Shown one piece after another: positions 33,443-44,900 of a stretch of 64,000 nt of DNA. The stretch is from Triangularia verruculosa. Its lineage: Eukaryota; Ascomycota; Sordariomycetes; Sordariales; Podosporaceae. The notes beneath the pieces were generated by a model. The model saw only the letters and a program-made list of their open reading frames with translations, searched no databases and was not told the DNA's origin. A program made the position numbers and the translations under genes. The DNA lies in contig MU863915.1 in assembly GCA_033296885.1 (NCBI GenBank), positions 186,001 through 250,000 on the forward strand, given 5' to 3'. Numbering within the stretch: the stretch's first letter is position 1; every line of letters starts with the position of its first letter.

Positions 33443-34374
33443 TAAGTGCTACCTATACACCTTACTTACGTTACCTACAAGCCCTCGATATACGGATATA
33501 CCAATATTAGTACTAAACCTCGACATTTATCTCAATGTCATATATGTAGGTACGCGCACAGCTCACCTCCTTTGTGTCCCAGACACCTATGATGATGCGA
33601 GCTATCAAAGCAGAACAACGGCTGCGGTGCGAAGTTTTTAGAAGCTCATGTTGAAGAGAAGGATGTAATCTGAAGTCGATGGACCGAAAAAGCACGAATG
33701 TATAAGCATGCCTCCGGACTACCTACCTACCTGACCTAACAAGTTACAAGAAGGCTCTGGACACGGGCAGGGGCCGTGCCCAGTGATGTCACTCACCCTC
33801 AGATTACGCACTCCAAAGACTACGGAATCTCACATACTCGAGAAGATGAGCAAGTCTTCCATCTGATAACCCCCCATGATATTTACCAGTATAAATGCGC
33901 ACAACCGTCTCCCAGTGTGGAGGCAGTGCGTCCATGCAAACTGTTCATTCTCTCTCAGCATGGTATTACCATCACCGCAGTCCGGCCAGTCAATCCCTAT
34001 TAGATCACTCCCCGCCAGTTTTTTCATCTGAAGGAACACGTATCGGCGACTACTGACCTACCTATCAGATCCATCTTGTCTTCGATGGAGGGGGCAGTTG
34101 GATTTCGGAATTGGCATTCTTTCCTGTGGGACGTGGGCACAGGCCCACTGCCTCTGCTCTTCTTCTTCTTGTTGACTTGCAGCCAGAACCACTGCCTTTT
34201 TCCCTCATCACCATACACCAATACTACGTATCGCCTAAGGTACCCACCGCATCGTTCGCTGGCCCCCCCCCCCCCCCCCCGATATTTCCGGATTCCTCAT
34301 TACCGCCACACAGGGCACTCAACATTGCCGAATCGCCAAGTGTCAACAAGACCGAAGTGCTTACCACCAACAAT
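33443..34374. other. Intergenic with an 18-C homopolymer
   Basis: No supported gene. A run of 18 C lies at 34263-34280, 95 bp upstream of the pseudogene start. The first 100 bp are rich in CTACC/GTAGG words. Confidence 0.45.
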
Positions 34375-35595
34375 ATGGCGACCCTTTCCAGTTCCGCCAC
34401 TGTTGACGGGGCTCGCGCCCGTCTGCTATCAATCCGACCAGAGCTTGAAAAAATGATGGCGGTAGCTGGGACAGTGGGCCTGTCGTATGGCGTCGTCCTC
34501 CATGGCGAGTTGGTACTGATTGACAACTTGGGGTACCGCGACCTTGAGAGAAAGCTGCCCCCGGATGAAGAGACAATCTTTCCAATCTGCTCCATGGCCA
34601 AGGGTCTTGTTTCTTCTCTGGTTGGCATGCTTGTTGAGGAGGGGAAACTCGATTTTGACGACCGTGTAGCCGACCTTCTTTCATGGTACAATCCCAAGAC
34701 AACCCCCCTCAAAGAGTCTGCAAGGTTGAGCGACTGGATGTCGATGCAGTCTGGCACTGAGCCATATCAAGTGTGGTTTCAATCGCAGAATAATATAATC
34801 TTCAAAAAGGAAGATGCCATGAAGATCATCAACAACCTGGAATCCGTCACAGACCTTCGAACCAGCTTTTCGTACAGCAACTGGGATTACGAAATTGCCG
34901 CCCAGATCACCCACCACCTACCTGTAACCGGGAAGACATGAGACTCCCTTCTACATAGTCGTATCTTTGAGCCTTTGAACCTCGACCGGACCGATGCCAA
35001 AGGAGCCATTGACGGTGTCGACAATGTTGCAAAAGCCTACACCGTGTTGAACAATGGGACGCCAATCAATATTCGCCGCACTCCGATCTCAGGGGCTACC
35101 ATCCTTGGTGCAGGTGGAGGCGTTCATAGCTGCATCAAGGACCTTTTGGTGCTCTACAGGGAGATTCTCAGGGCCTCTGTTGATCAGTTCAAGACAGGCA
35201 CAACGTCGACTACCTCTACGGGATCCGTCTTCCAACGTCTCACCACCACCATGTCGGCTCACAGCAAACTTCCTGGGCCTAGCTTTCATGAATCAACATA
35301 CGGAATGGGTTGGCTGCAAACCCATCCGCCGAACCAGACGTGACAAGATCAGCCCGAAATCCTGGCATCGTTGGCGATGAAATCGGCGTTGAGAGAAGGG
35401 GCTCAAATGCCCCGGCTATCTACTAATTGCACGTTATGGGAGTGTGCCTGGTTCCCCTCACCTAGGTATTCCCAGCGGATTCGCCGATCGTCGTTCTCAC
35501 AAACTCGATTCCCATGTTCAGCCATGGCCGACTCATCAATTCAACTTATCACACAAGACCCTTTTGAACTTTCCCGTAAAGCATGATGACTACCA
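34375..35595 (+). pseudogene. Serine beta-lactamase-like hydrolase, pseudogene
   Basis: From MATLSSSATVDGARARLL the frame runs through the class C/LACTB-type motifs: SMAK (S-x-x-K) in FPICSMAKGLVSSL, and Y-S-N in FSYSNWDYEIAAQI. An in-frame TGA at 34939-34941 follows GKT. The same frame continues directly with DSLLHSRIFEPLNLDRTDA, so a Trp codon TGG has probably become TGA. It remains recognisable to ILGAGGGVHSCIKDLLVLYREIL and MGWLQTHPP. After about 35340 the resemblance jumps between frames (YGSVPGSPHLG in one, IVVLTNSIPMFSHG in another), indicating at least one more frameshift. Annotated as non-functional. Multiple short introns cannot fully be excluded for the 3' part, but the TGA has no obvious intron around it. 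Confidence 0.75.
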
Positions 35596-36037
35596 GGTCC
35601 TTGAACTGGGTGTAGCACCGGGACCGTCGACAAATTTTAAGTAGAAAAATTCCAAGAGAGATAGCCAGTGTCAAGAGAAGTACGTTCCACACTGGGGGAT
35701 CATACCTAGGTAATGTGGACGTGTGTCTGGAGGCAATGCTACATGTTTTTGGCCCCGCCTCTCCGTTGGTGGGGTAACAAAAAGGGGCAATAGGGGTAAA
35801 GGGGGGAAAAGGCTGAAAAAAGGCAAAGACAGCAACAATCTCCATCAATGACTTTAATATCAATCTAATTGCGTAATTCAGCCCAACTCCCCCCCAAAAA
35901 AAGCACAAGTAAGCCCAGCACATCTTGCCCAAGTCAACAGTCCCAAACTGCCTCTCCACCTCTCTCTCGATTCCCGCACCAAAACACCCTCTCGACTTGC
36001 CCATGCCGCCAAATTCCCATCACCTATAGCACAGGTA
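35596..36037. other. Intergenic, no gene seen
   Basis: About 440 bp between the pseudogene and the 3' end of the Ser/Pro-rich gene. Contains C-rich and A-rich short runs only. Confidence 0.4.
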
Positions 36038-37078
36038 TTAGTACCCGCTATCACTCGGAGGCCATCCTCCCTGTGAAGTCGATCGGTCGATATTCCGTGA
36101 ATAGAACGGGCCGCCCGACAAATTCCGCGGGGGCTGTATCAAGGCCATGGCAGGAACAGTTGTGCCTGTGTAGCTTTCGCCGGGCTGATAGTAGTCGTGA
36201 CCTAATCCCCGCGAAGGGTGTGCCAGTGGTAGGGCAGGGCGGGTCGACTGTTGGGTGCCCCCTGCCACCATGGCTCGATAATCAGATGCCCAGGAAACGG
36301 TGGATACCGTTCCAGGCATTGGTCTCGATGGCATCCTCGAGGGTTGTCCCATCGGCGCTCCCATCGGTGGTCCCATCGGCGGCGGTCCCATCGGAGGCGG
36401 CCCCATCGACGGCATGGTAGGCTGCTGTCCGTACGCCTGTTCTTCATAGACAGGCTCGTCATATGAGGTCTGTTGAGGCATAAATCCCCGTGGTGTGGGC
36501 GGCGGCATCGGTGTGGACTGTTGCGGGGGTGTCGCGGAATAAATAGACCCCATATCTTGAGCGTCGTAAGCGGCCTGCCCCGTCGGCGGCAGAACCCAAG
36601 CCTGGCTAGGCGTGGGGGAATTGACCGTCGTTGTTGCATTTGAGAAGGATCTGGAATGATGGCTCGAACCATGTCCCGAGGAACGTCTGGAGGAACGTCT
36701 GGAAGACCGCTCTCCCGAAGAGCGGAGCCTCGAAGTGCCGGACACCCTGGAGGAAGATTGTGACGGGTTCGACTCGCGATACGCGGAATCTGTAGCCGAT
36801 GGCTCTTCGTAAATTGGGCCGCCTGTGAACTGGCCAGTCTCGGGCGCGTTCCCTGTGGATGGGCCTGCCACAGATGCCCCGGAGACAGAGGAGGCGGCGC
36901 TCGGCACGTTGGTGCGGCCGAGGAAGGCCTGAACACTATCGGGCCTTATGGGCTGTGGTGCTGAAATTTGAGGTTGCTGAGAGGAGGAGGCAGCAGCATT
37001 GCGGGCGGCGGCTTCCTGTTTTACTCTCTCTTTCCTCGCTCTGCGTTGCTCTTGTGACTCGCGAGGGCGATCTGCCAT
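36038..37078 (-). CDS. Low-complexity Ser/Pro/Gln-rich hypothetical protein
   Basis: Unrecognised single-exon protein of 346 residues starting MADRPRESQEQRRARKERV, the first ATG of the frame. The N-terminus is a short charged helix (about residues 1-30). The middle is Ser/Arg-rich with SSRRSSRRSSGHGSS. About two thirds along is a Met-Gly-Pro-Pro tandem (MGPPPMGPPPMGPPMG). The C-terminus carries several Tyr-rich motifs (GHDYYQPGES, PFYSRN). It is predicted to be largely disordered, with no signal peptide or membrane segment. The codon pattern and length of open frame support a real gene. Function unknown. Confidence 0.65.
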   Translation of the reverse strand: MADRPRESQEQRRARKERVKQEAAARNAAASSSQQPQISAPQPIRPDSVQAFLGRTNVPSAASSVSGASVAGPSTGNAPETGQFTGGPIYEEPSATDSAYRESNPSQSSSRVSGTSRLRSSGERSSRRSSRRSSGHGSSHHSRSFSNATTTVNSPTPSQAWVLPPTGQAAYDAQDMGSIYSATPPQQSTPMPPPTPRGFMPQQTSYDEPVYEEQAYGQQPTMPSMGPPPMGPPPMGPPMGAPMGQPSRMPSRPMPGTVSTVSWASDYRAMVAGGTQQSTRPALPLAHPSRGLGHDYYQPGESYTGTTVPAMALIQPPRNLSGGPFYSRNIDRSTSQGGWPPSDSGY

Positions 37079-37429
37079 ATTGAACGAGATCTGTCGGTAC
37101 ACAAGCTACGGTGCTTGTACCTTAATGTGCGGTGAGGATACGACTCGCGAAATGAGCGATGTTGATGGAGAAGTTGAATGCCCTTTGGCGCAGAGAAGCA
37201 CGGTATATATGGTCGCCAACATAGCGGCAGTCGGTCGGTACTCATGACCGATGCGAAACGCCTCGTGGCAGAGTGGTTCGAGAGACTGAGGGGTAATGGA
37301 CAGATGTCTTTGTTGGGCACGCAAATGATACAAAACGTGAGGGATATAGAAGAGATGAGAAAAGGTGTTGAAGCACAGAGTGAGGGGGAGGTGGGGGTTT
37401 GAGCGGAGGGGATATTGGATGAACTGGAG

Positions 37430-37915
37430 TCAGGCACTTTATTTTATATTCGAGGGAGATGATCTGTGCGGGTATATTTATGTGAGATGTTGTGTTGGTA
37501 TATTTATGTGAGACATTGTGCTTGCATCGGAGGGAGATGCTGTGTTGGCATCGAGCGAGATGCTGTGCTAGGGTAGATTTTATGAAAGCTTGGATACTTG
37601 CAGTCTTCAAGTTGAGATTAGAAAGTATAAAAGCTTGGATAATAAAGTCTTAAAGCTTAGATAAAAGTGACTTCAAGATTATAGAAATAATACTTAACTA
37701 AAGAGAAAATGGATAAATCAAGCTCGGATACCTCAGAACACCAGGATAGATTATTATGGAAGCTTAGATGAAGCGCTCTTAAATGTATTGTTAGAGTATA
37801 TCTATGCTTAGGTTGAGGACTATTAAAGCTTAGATCGAGGGCTATTAGAAGACTGTTGAAGCTTAGATAAAGGACTATGAAGCTTAGATTGAGGTACCAC
37901 AATGGTTAGACCGAA
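37430..37915. repeat. AT-rich degenerate minisatellite
   Basis: Roughly eight imperfect copies of AAAGCTTAGAT or AAGCTTGGAT occur between 37585 and 37890 at irregular 20-60 bp spacing. They are preceded (37450-37570) by a different repeat based on GAGATGCTGTGTTGGCATC and TATATTTATGTGAGA. Base composition is sharply more AT-rich than the flanking genes. It lies upstream of the Ser/Pro-rich gene and downstream of the DDHD gene. Confidence 0.7.
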
Positions 37916-38096
37916 ACGTGGAGAGGGTTAGATGATTTATTAAAAATAGAAGGCAGATGGGGCATCACCAAGTCCTTCTCGCCAAAAAAGCAACGTTTCC
38001 CTGTGGTCTAAGGTCTAAGCCCCAACCTTCTATTCTCCTCTAAAATAAGGGGTATACCATTCATCGTACAACATCATTCATCATTATCATGACCCA

Positions 38097-41000
38097 TCAT
38101 GCCCTTGGCGTCTTCACCCTCTCTCCCTGCAACAGCTGAGAGAGCACAAAATGCGCCACATCCTCATCCGCCCAGTAACTCATGTGTGAAGCAATCGTGT
38201 TCATCGGGTTAAAGTCCAACACACTCCTATTCGTTTGTTAGCATCATCCTCGTCAATCTAATTTCTCGAGAACTTACTCCTGAATGCAATAATCCACCCT
38301 TCCATTCTTATTCAGGCCCCTAATCTTCGCCTCCTCCCTCTTCATCCTCTGCGCTTTCCTCTCCTCCTCGAGCCACTTCTCCTTTGTCAGTTCCGCCTCC
38401 CCACCACCCTTACCGTCCTGTGTGGCGGCGATTTCCACCCTGCTCTTCTGGAACCTGCTAAACAGCGTCTCCAGCTCCTCGTCGATAAGCGCCCCGCCAT
38501 CCTTCGCGCCGCCCGCAGCGATCGCCATCTGTCTCTCTGCCGTCTTTTCACTCTTCTCAACGTGGTCTTCCAGCTTCTTCTCTACCTTACTGCTGCTACT
38601 GGGCGAGCCAATAGGGCTAAGAGAGAGCTGTCGCTGCTGTTGCTGATCCTGATGGGAGGCGTTGATGTTGGCTACGTCCTCTTGCGTGAGACCTAGGCTG
38701 CGGTTCAATAAGCTGCTGGCGATACCAGCCGAAAAGCTGCTCCAGAGGCCCGTGACGCTTTGGCCGACTTTGGCACCGAGGCCCGTGAGGCCTTGGGGAG
38801 CTACACTGCCAAAGATGGTCTTTTTCGTATAGGGCAGAGCCTGGGGTTTAAGAGTGGACATGATCTGGGAGATCAGTGGCTCGAGTCGGTATGCGATTGG
38901 GTCAGAGGGGTGGAAGATGTTGAAGAGTTGTGCCACTTTCGGAGAGGAAACGCTGAATGGGTGACCGGTGATGGGGGAGAGACGCTCGTCACTCGCGTAG
39001 GAGTACGGCGGGACGGCTAGAAAGGGGTCCTCCATGTAGTCGGGGTTCAAAGGGCTCTCGGATGGGACGGCATGAGGGTGATTTCTGGCGCTGATCGTCC
39101 TACCTTTCAGCATCTGAAAGAGCCCAATTGGTGAGCCCAGGCAGTAAAAGTCCTCAACATCAAAGCCGAAGGCTAGTTCATTGCTTTCTTTGAGTTCGAA
39201 GCGGTCTTCTGAGGCGGGCCAGATCCGGAGGGGGTTTCTAGGCAGCGAAGTGGCTAGGACTTTCTCTTTTTGTCGGCAGAGGATGTCAAACATGATGGCC
39301 GAGCCGAGGGAATGGCCGACGATGTGGACTTTACCCTTGAAATCAGGGTTGCGCTCTTTGAAGGTTTTGTAGATGTGGTTGGATTCTTTGACGACAATAT
39401 CGGCGATTTGCTCCCGATAGGCACTTTGGTAGAGAAGAACGTCCAGCGCTAAATCAGAAATAAGAGAACGGGCAAAGGCCAGACCCTCAATGGTAATGTC
39501 CTCTAGAGATGGGTAATCGTCTTCCTCATCGAAGGTCTCACCAAGATCGTGTTCCCCTCTTCTTGGCTTGCGCTTGGGAAAGTCAAGACGGTGGCGCCAG
39601 ACTACGGGCAACACTTGAACACGGCAGTTTCCTGGGCCGCTTTCACCAATCTCAGAGTTGAGTGCCCGTAAATCTGCTGATACGGAGTAGACACTCTTGA
39701 GGTTCTTTCGGAGAATGTTGACGTCGTGTACAAAGTTTATGCTATCCATCCTGTTTCAAGTCAGTCAAAATGCTGGAAAGTCCATCTCTGTCAGAGCACT
39801 CACCTTCGAGATAGTAGCTGCCCGATGCCATGGGTCACCAGCACCAGATGCTCAATATCACGACCTTGGTTCTCACCAGCACCGGTGTTGTAGTCGCCCG
39901 TCATTTCTTTTTCCTCTCGGGCCCGGATAGCCTCAGCTTCGGCTTCTGGATCCTCAGCCCGCTCCATCAGATTAGAGAGCTGGCGAGACAAGGAATTCCG
40001 GGGATTGTGTATGTCGGCCTCTGCATCCTCGTCCAGACTAGGCCGGGCACTCGGCGGTGCAGAGCGTCTTTTTAAAACCTTTGGGGTCTCCTCATCCTGC
40101 TCCTTTGATGTTGACTTTGTCCCCGCTGGCGTTACTGGTCGCTTTTCCTCCTTCTCTTTGGCCTTCTTCGCCTCGGCATACCCTCGTACGAGCTTCACGC
40201 CACTCATGTAGCCGCCGCCGGCAAATGTTTCGTACATTGTCGACGTAACCCACGATAGCATTCCATCAGAAGACAACCACGCGGTGTTGAAATCCCGATA
40301 CGTTGCCACGCTGTTCATGTAACTTCCAAACAGTCGATAGGTCTGGGGCTGGTGTTGCGGTGCAGGGACGGCAGTCTTCGCGTTCGCCTTGGCCTGGGAT
40401 TCATCGGCGGGTTTCAAATTCTCCGACGAGCCCTTTGGTGTCGGACCCTTTGTTGTTGGGTTGGTAGGTGCCTTCGGGTACCGCCATGGCTTGACCTTGA
40501 GATAACCCTCTTCAAGCTGAGCCGCCAGGTTTTCCTCACAAGGCCGGAGCGTGGAACCTTCTTGATAGAACCAAGTTCCACGGCGAACCTCATAGACGGG
40601 GCCCTCCCAATAAATCGGCGCAAGCTCGCGCTCCTCGATATTCACGTCAAACAAGAAGTCTTCATTCACTGGCACTCTGGTTTGTGGTTTGTTGCCGCCC
40701 ACATCTTTTCCTTCTTCGCCAGAGACAGCCCGTGGGCGCTTACTTCCTGTGCGAGCGACCGCATTTCCAGTGTTTGCGATCCTTTCCTCCTCCAGCTCCT
40801 GCAGTTTTGCCTGATAGGCGGCTTCTACGGCTCGAGAGTCACGGGCATCGAAAGCGACGTATTTCTTCGGCTGTGGAGGTTTGGCATCGGAAGCGGCTTT
40901 GGTGATCATAAACTTGGGCTTGCGTTTCGGTACGTCAACAGCATGGAACCATTGAACATTAGGGGCCGGGCAATCTGGGGGATATCGTTTGAAGCTTTGG

Positions 41001-41182
41001 CCATAGAATGGATTTAGGGTATGATCGACGGTAGTAGAAGGGACACGGGTAGGCTGGGGGTCCTTGGGCGTGGGAGTTGTACTGCGAGGGCCGGCCCAGG
41101 GGTTGATCGAGTCGACGGCAGAGGCGAGATATGACTTTTCGACTTTCTTCTCAGCGGTGCTTGGGACTGGCGTGGAAGCCAT
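38097..41182 (-). CDS. DDHD-domain phospholipase A1 (PA-PLA1 family)
   Basis: Intracellular phospholipase of the phosphatidic acid-preferring PLA1 family, expected on cytosolic faces of membranes. Exons 41182-39804, 39750-38278 and 38226-38097 join in frame to 993 residues, with introns of 53 and 51 bp. The lipase nucleophile elbow GHSLGSA is in exon 2 after KVHIV. The DDHD domain follows with DVEDFYCLGSPIGLFQMLKG, NIFHPSDPIAYRLEPLI and, across the last intron, RVDYCIQ-ESVLDF then ASHMSYWADEDVAHFVL, giving the Asp/His set. The N-terminal region holds a VQWFHAVDVPKRK segment and a VTHGIGQ motif at the exon 1/2 border. It is divergent from the RNA polymerase III gene, 803 bp away. Confidence 0.92.
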
Positions 41183-41985
41183 ACCTCCGGGATGCTTGGA
41201 TTTGCTCCAAATACACCGACAAAGTTGTAGTGGAAATGCGACGTGTAACGATCGTCCAAACACGCTTCTTGGCCAGCTCGAGCGGTAAAGCATGCAGCAT
41301 AGAATGAAAGAAACAGAATAACAAAAGTCAAGAAAACAGATCCAACACGACAAAGATGCGGTCTCCTGTTTCGGTCAGCGCCCTCCACTGGCCGAAGCTC
41401 GTGACAGTTGCGACCACCGGCAGCAAATGATGACGACGGGTGCTCGGGAGAGTGCTGCTGATTGGGCGCAGAGAAACCGTTGCCCCGCACTCTTCCCGGC
41501 AGGCTAGGGAACTTGAAGGTGTCCCCAACGGTACTTCTCTCAGGGCGACAAGGCAGCACAGTTTAAGGTACTTCTGCCAAGGTCACGAGTACAGGTGATC
41601 CTCAGTTGATCCATGCGCCTGCACCAAAGTGACAGGGGGCTCGCACGGGATGGTGGGGCACGACTTTGGGGATTGGAGTCATTGCTTAGCCTGCCCCGCC
41701 TTGCGCCGACAAAATTATTCGGTCGCTGGTTGCAATCGCGAACCTTGACACGCCTCACGCCTCTCGTCGTCGCCAACCAGCCACACTTTGCTGGAAAATC
41801 AACCACTCATTCCGCAATTCCAGCCCCGCTGCTGACTCTCTCCCTCTCTCTCTTTTCAACAACAACTACCACCACCGCATCCATCACAATCCGGCGAGCC
41901 CGCTATGAGCAGGTAGCACAGCTACATTGAGGGGCAATTCGTTGTTCCATTTCGCCGCGACATCACAACACAACACAACACCACA
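41183..41985. other. Divergent promoter, DDHD lipase / RPC1
   Basis: 803 bp between divergent starts. Includes TCTCTCCCTCTCTCTCTTTTC at about 41838-41858, a pyrimidine-rich stretch common before fungal housekeeping start sites, and CACAACACAACACCACA just before the RPC1 ATG. No additional gene is supported. Confidence 0.5.
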
Positions 41986-44900
41986 ATGGAGGCAGAGTTC
42001 GAGGACGGCAAGGCCTCCGACAACCGCAAGAGGTTGATCAAGGACCAGGTTCCAAAGCGCTTCAAGGCCCTGAAGTTTGGCATCCAGTCCACCCAAGACA
42101 TCCTCAACCAAGGTGTGCTTGAGGTCTCCGACAATTTGCTATACGACGTCGAGAACAACCGAGCCCCCTTTAAGCATGGCCCTCTGGATCCCCGTCTGGT
42201 GAGAATCGCCGACTCGCCCAGCTTTTGGTGATATCTTAGCTAACTAGCATTCCACAGGGAACGTCGAGCCCGAAGCCTGGTGCGAATTGCGCCACTTGCC
42301 ATGAAGACCTAAACAAATGTCCTGGTCACTTCGGTTATGTGAAGCTTCCACTTCCCGTTTTCCACATCGGCTATCTCAAATATATCCAGTCTACTCTCAA
42401 CAACATCTGCAAGTCATGCTCCAGGATTCTCCTGACCAACGACGAACGCCGCAGGTTCCTCAGATCACTTCGCCGAGAACAAGACAACATGGCGCGGACA
42501 GCACTGTTCAAGCGCATCAACGAGCAATGCCGAAAGGTTAAACACTGCTACCATTGCGGCGACCTGCAGGGGCAAATCCGAAAGCTCAGCGTCATGAAGC
42601 TTGTCCATGACAAGTTTGCGGCCTTCAACAAGTCGACGGCACAAAAGAAGGTTGCACCCGAGAGCAAGATCGAGTTTGATGCCTCATTCGAAAACGCCAA
42701 GGCACATTACTCGGAGCTTGGGAAGCACACCCGTCGAGCCATGGATGATTTGCACCCTCTCAAGGTCCTCAACCTGTTCAAGGAAATTAGCCCTTCCGAC
42801 TGCGAGCTGCTGGGCCTCAATCCTGCCGAAGGTCGACCCGAGCAGTTCCTCTGGCAGTACATCCCGGCACCGCCAATCTGCATCAGACCATCCGTGGCCC
42901 AGGAGAGCGCCAGCAACGAAGATGACATCACGACAAAGCTTGCCGAAATTGTGATTTATGGGGCCCATTTGCGCCAAGCTATGCTGAAGGGTACGCCGAT
43001 TCCTCAACTCATGGAGCAGTGGGAATTTCTCCAGCTGCAGGTTGGCATGTACGTCAACAGTGATGTGCCAGGTCTGACACAGCCCGGTTTTGGAAAAACC
43101 ACTCGCGGCTTTTGTCAACGGCTCAAGGGAAAGCAGGGCCGTTTCCGCGGCAATCTCTCGGGAAAGCGTGTCAACTTCAGTGGGCGTACTGTCATCTCAC
43201 CAGATCCCAACTTGAGTATCGAACAGGTGGCTGTTCCTGAGCGTGTCGCCATGAACCTCACATACCCGGAACGTGTCAATCGAGCCAACATTGAGAAGCT
43301 CAAGGCATGCGTCAGGAACGGACCATCTATCTACCCCGGAGCTCATGTGGTCACCAAACACAAAGACACCGAAAAGGAGATGAAGTTCGAATTGAAGTAC
43401 TTGAAAGATTTCAAGCGCGAGACTGCGGCTGACAAGCTCGAGTTTGGTGATGTTGTGGAACGCCACCTGGAAGACAACGACATCGTCCTGTTCAATCGCC
43501 AGCCCTCTCTTCACAAACTGAGTATAATGAGCCATTATGCGAAGATTAGACCGTGGAGGACATTCCGCCTGAACGAATGTGTTTGCTCGCCGTACAATGC
43601 CGATTTCGACGGCGACGAGATGAACCTGCACGTCCCACAGACAGAAGAAGCGAGGGCAGAGGCGATTAACCTGATGGGTGTCAAGAACAATCTGTGCACC
43701 CCCAAAAATGGCGAGCCCATCATTGCCGCCACGCAGGATTTCATTACCGCTGCTTATTTACTGAGTGGCAAGGATAGATTTTACGACAGAAGCAGCTTCA
43801 CCTACATCTGTACGCAGATGCTTCTTGGCGATACCCACCTCGAGCTTCCACCTCCTGCCATTCTCAAGCCCAAGGCCCTCTGGACCGGCAAGCAGATTTT
43901 CAACGTCATGATGCGGCCGAATAAAGAGTCGCCTGTCCTCGTGAACCTTGACGCGAAGAACAAAGTCTACAACAAGGGGAACCTTCAGCCTCCCGACATG
44001 GACATTGACGACTCTTTCCTGGTTGTTCGCAACTCCGAGGTCATGTGTGGCCGCATGGACAAGTCAACGGTTGGAGAAGGCAAGAAGAACTCCGTGTTCT
44101 ATGTCATTCTCAGAGACTACGGAGCTGATTACGCTTCTGCCACCATGAACCGGCTGGCCAAGCTGTGCGCCCGATCATTGACGTTACGCGGCTTTTCCAT
44201 AGGAGTCGGCGACGTGTTTCCTTCCGAGTCTTTGACAAACCACAAGGGCGAGCTACTCAAAGATGCATTGCAAGAGTGCGATGGATTTATCCGCCAGGCA
44301 GAGAACGGTACTCTTGAGAAAGCTCCAGGTTGCGACATGAAGGAGACTCTGGAGAGCAAGCTCTCGGGAAGGCTCAGTGCCGTCCGTCAGGCCGCCGGTA
44401 GCTACTGCACTGAGAATCTCAGCAGAAACAACGCCCCGCTCATCATGGCCAAGTCAGGGTCCAAGGGCTCCGAGATCAACGTCGCTCAGATGATTGCCTG
44501 CGTCGGTCAACAGATTATCGGTGGCAAACGTGTCGCAGATGGATTCCAGAACCGCACTCTGCCGCACTTCGAGAAGGGGGACAAGCGAGCGGCAGCAAAG
44601 GGCTTCGTCAAGAACAGTTTCTACACAGGGCTGCATCCTACCGAGTTTCTGTTCCACGCCATTTCTGGCAGAGAAGGCCTCGTCGATACAGCTGTCAAGA
44701 CGGCCGAGACCGGTTACATGTCCAGACGCTTGATGAAGTCGCTCGAGGACTTGTCTACCCAGTACGACGATACGGTGCGCACCTCAGAAGGAGGTATCGT
44801 ACAGTTCCAGTTCGGTGCGGATAGACTCGATCCAGTAGATATGGAGGGAGATGCTAGGCCGGTCAACTTCGACCGGACATGGAACCATTCCCAGACAATC

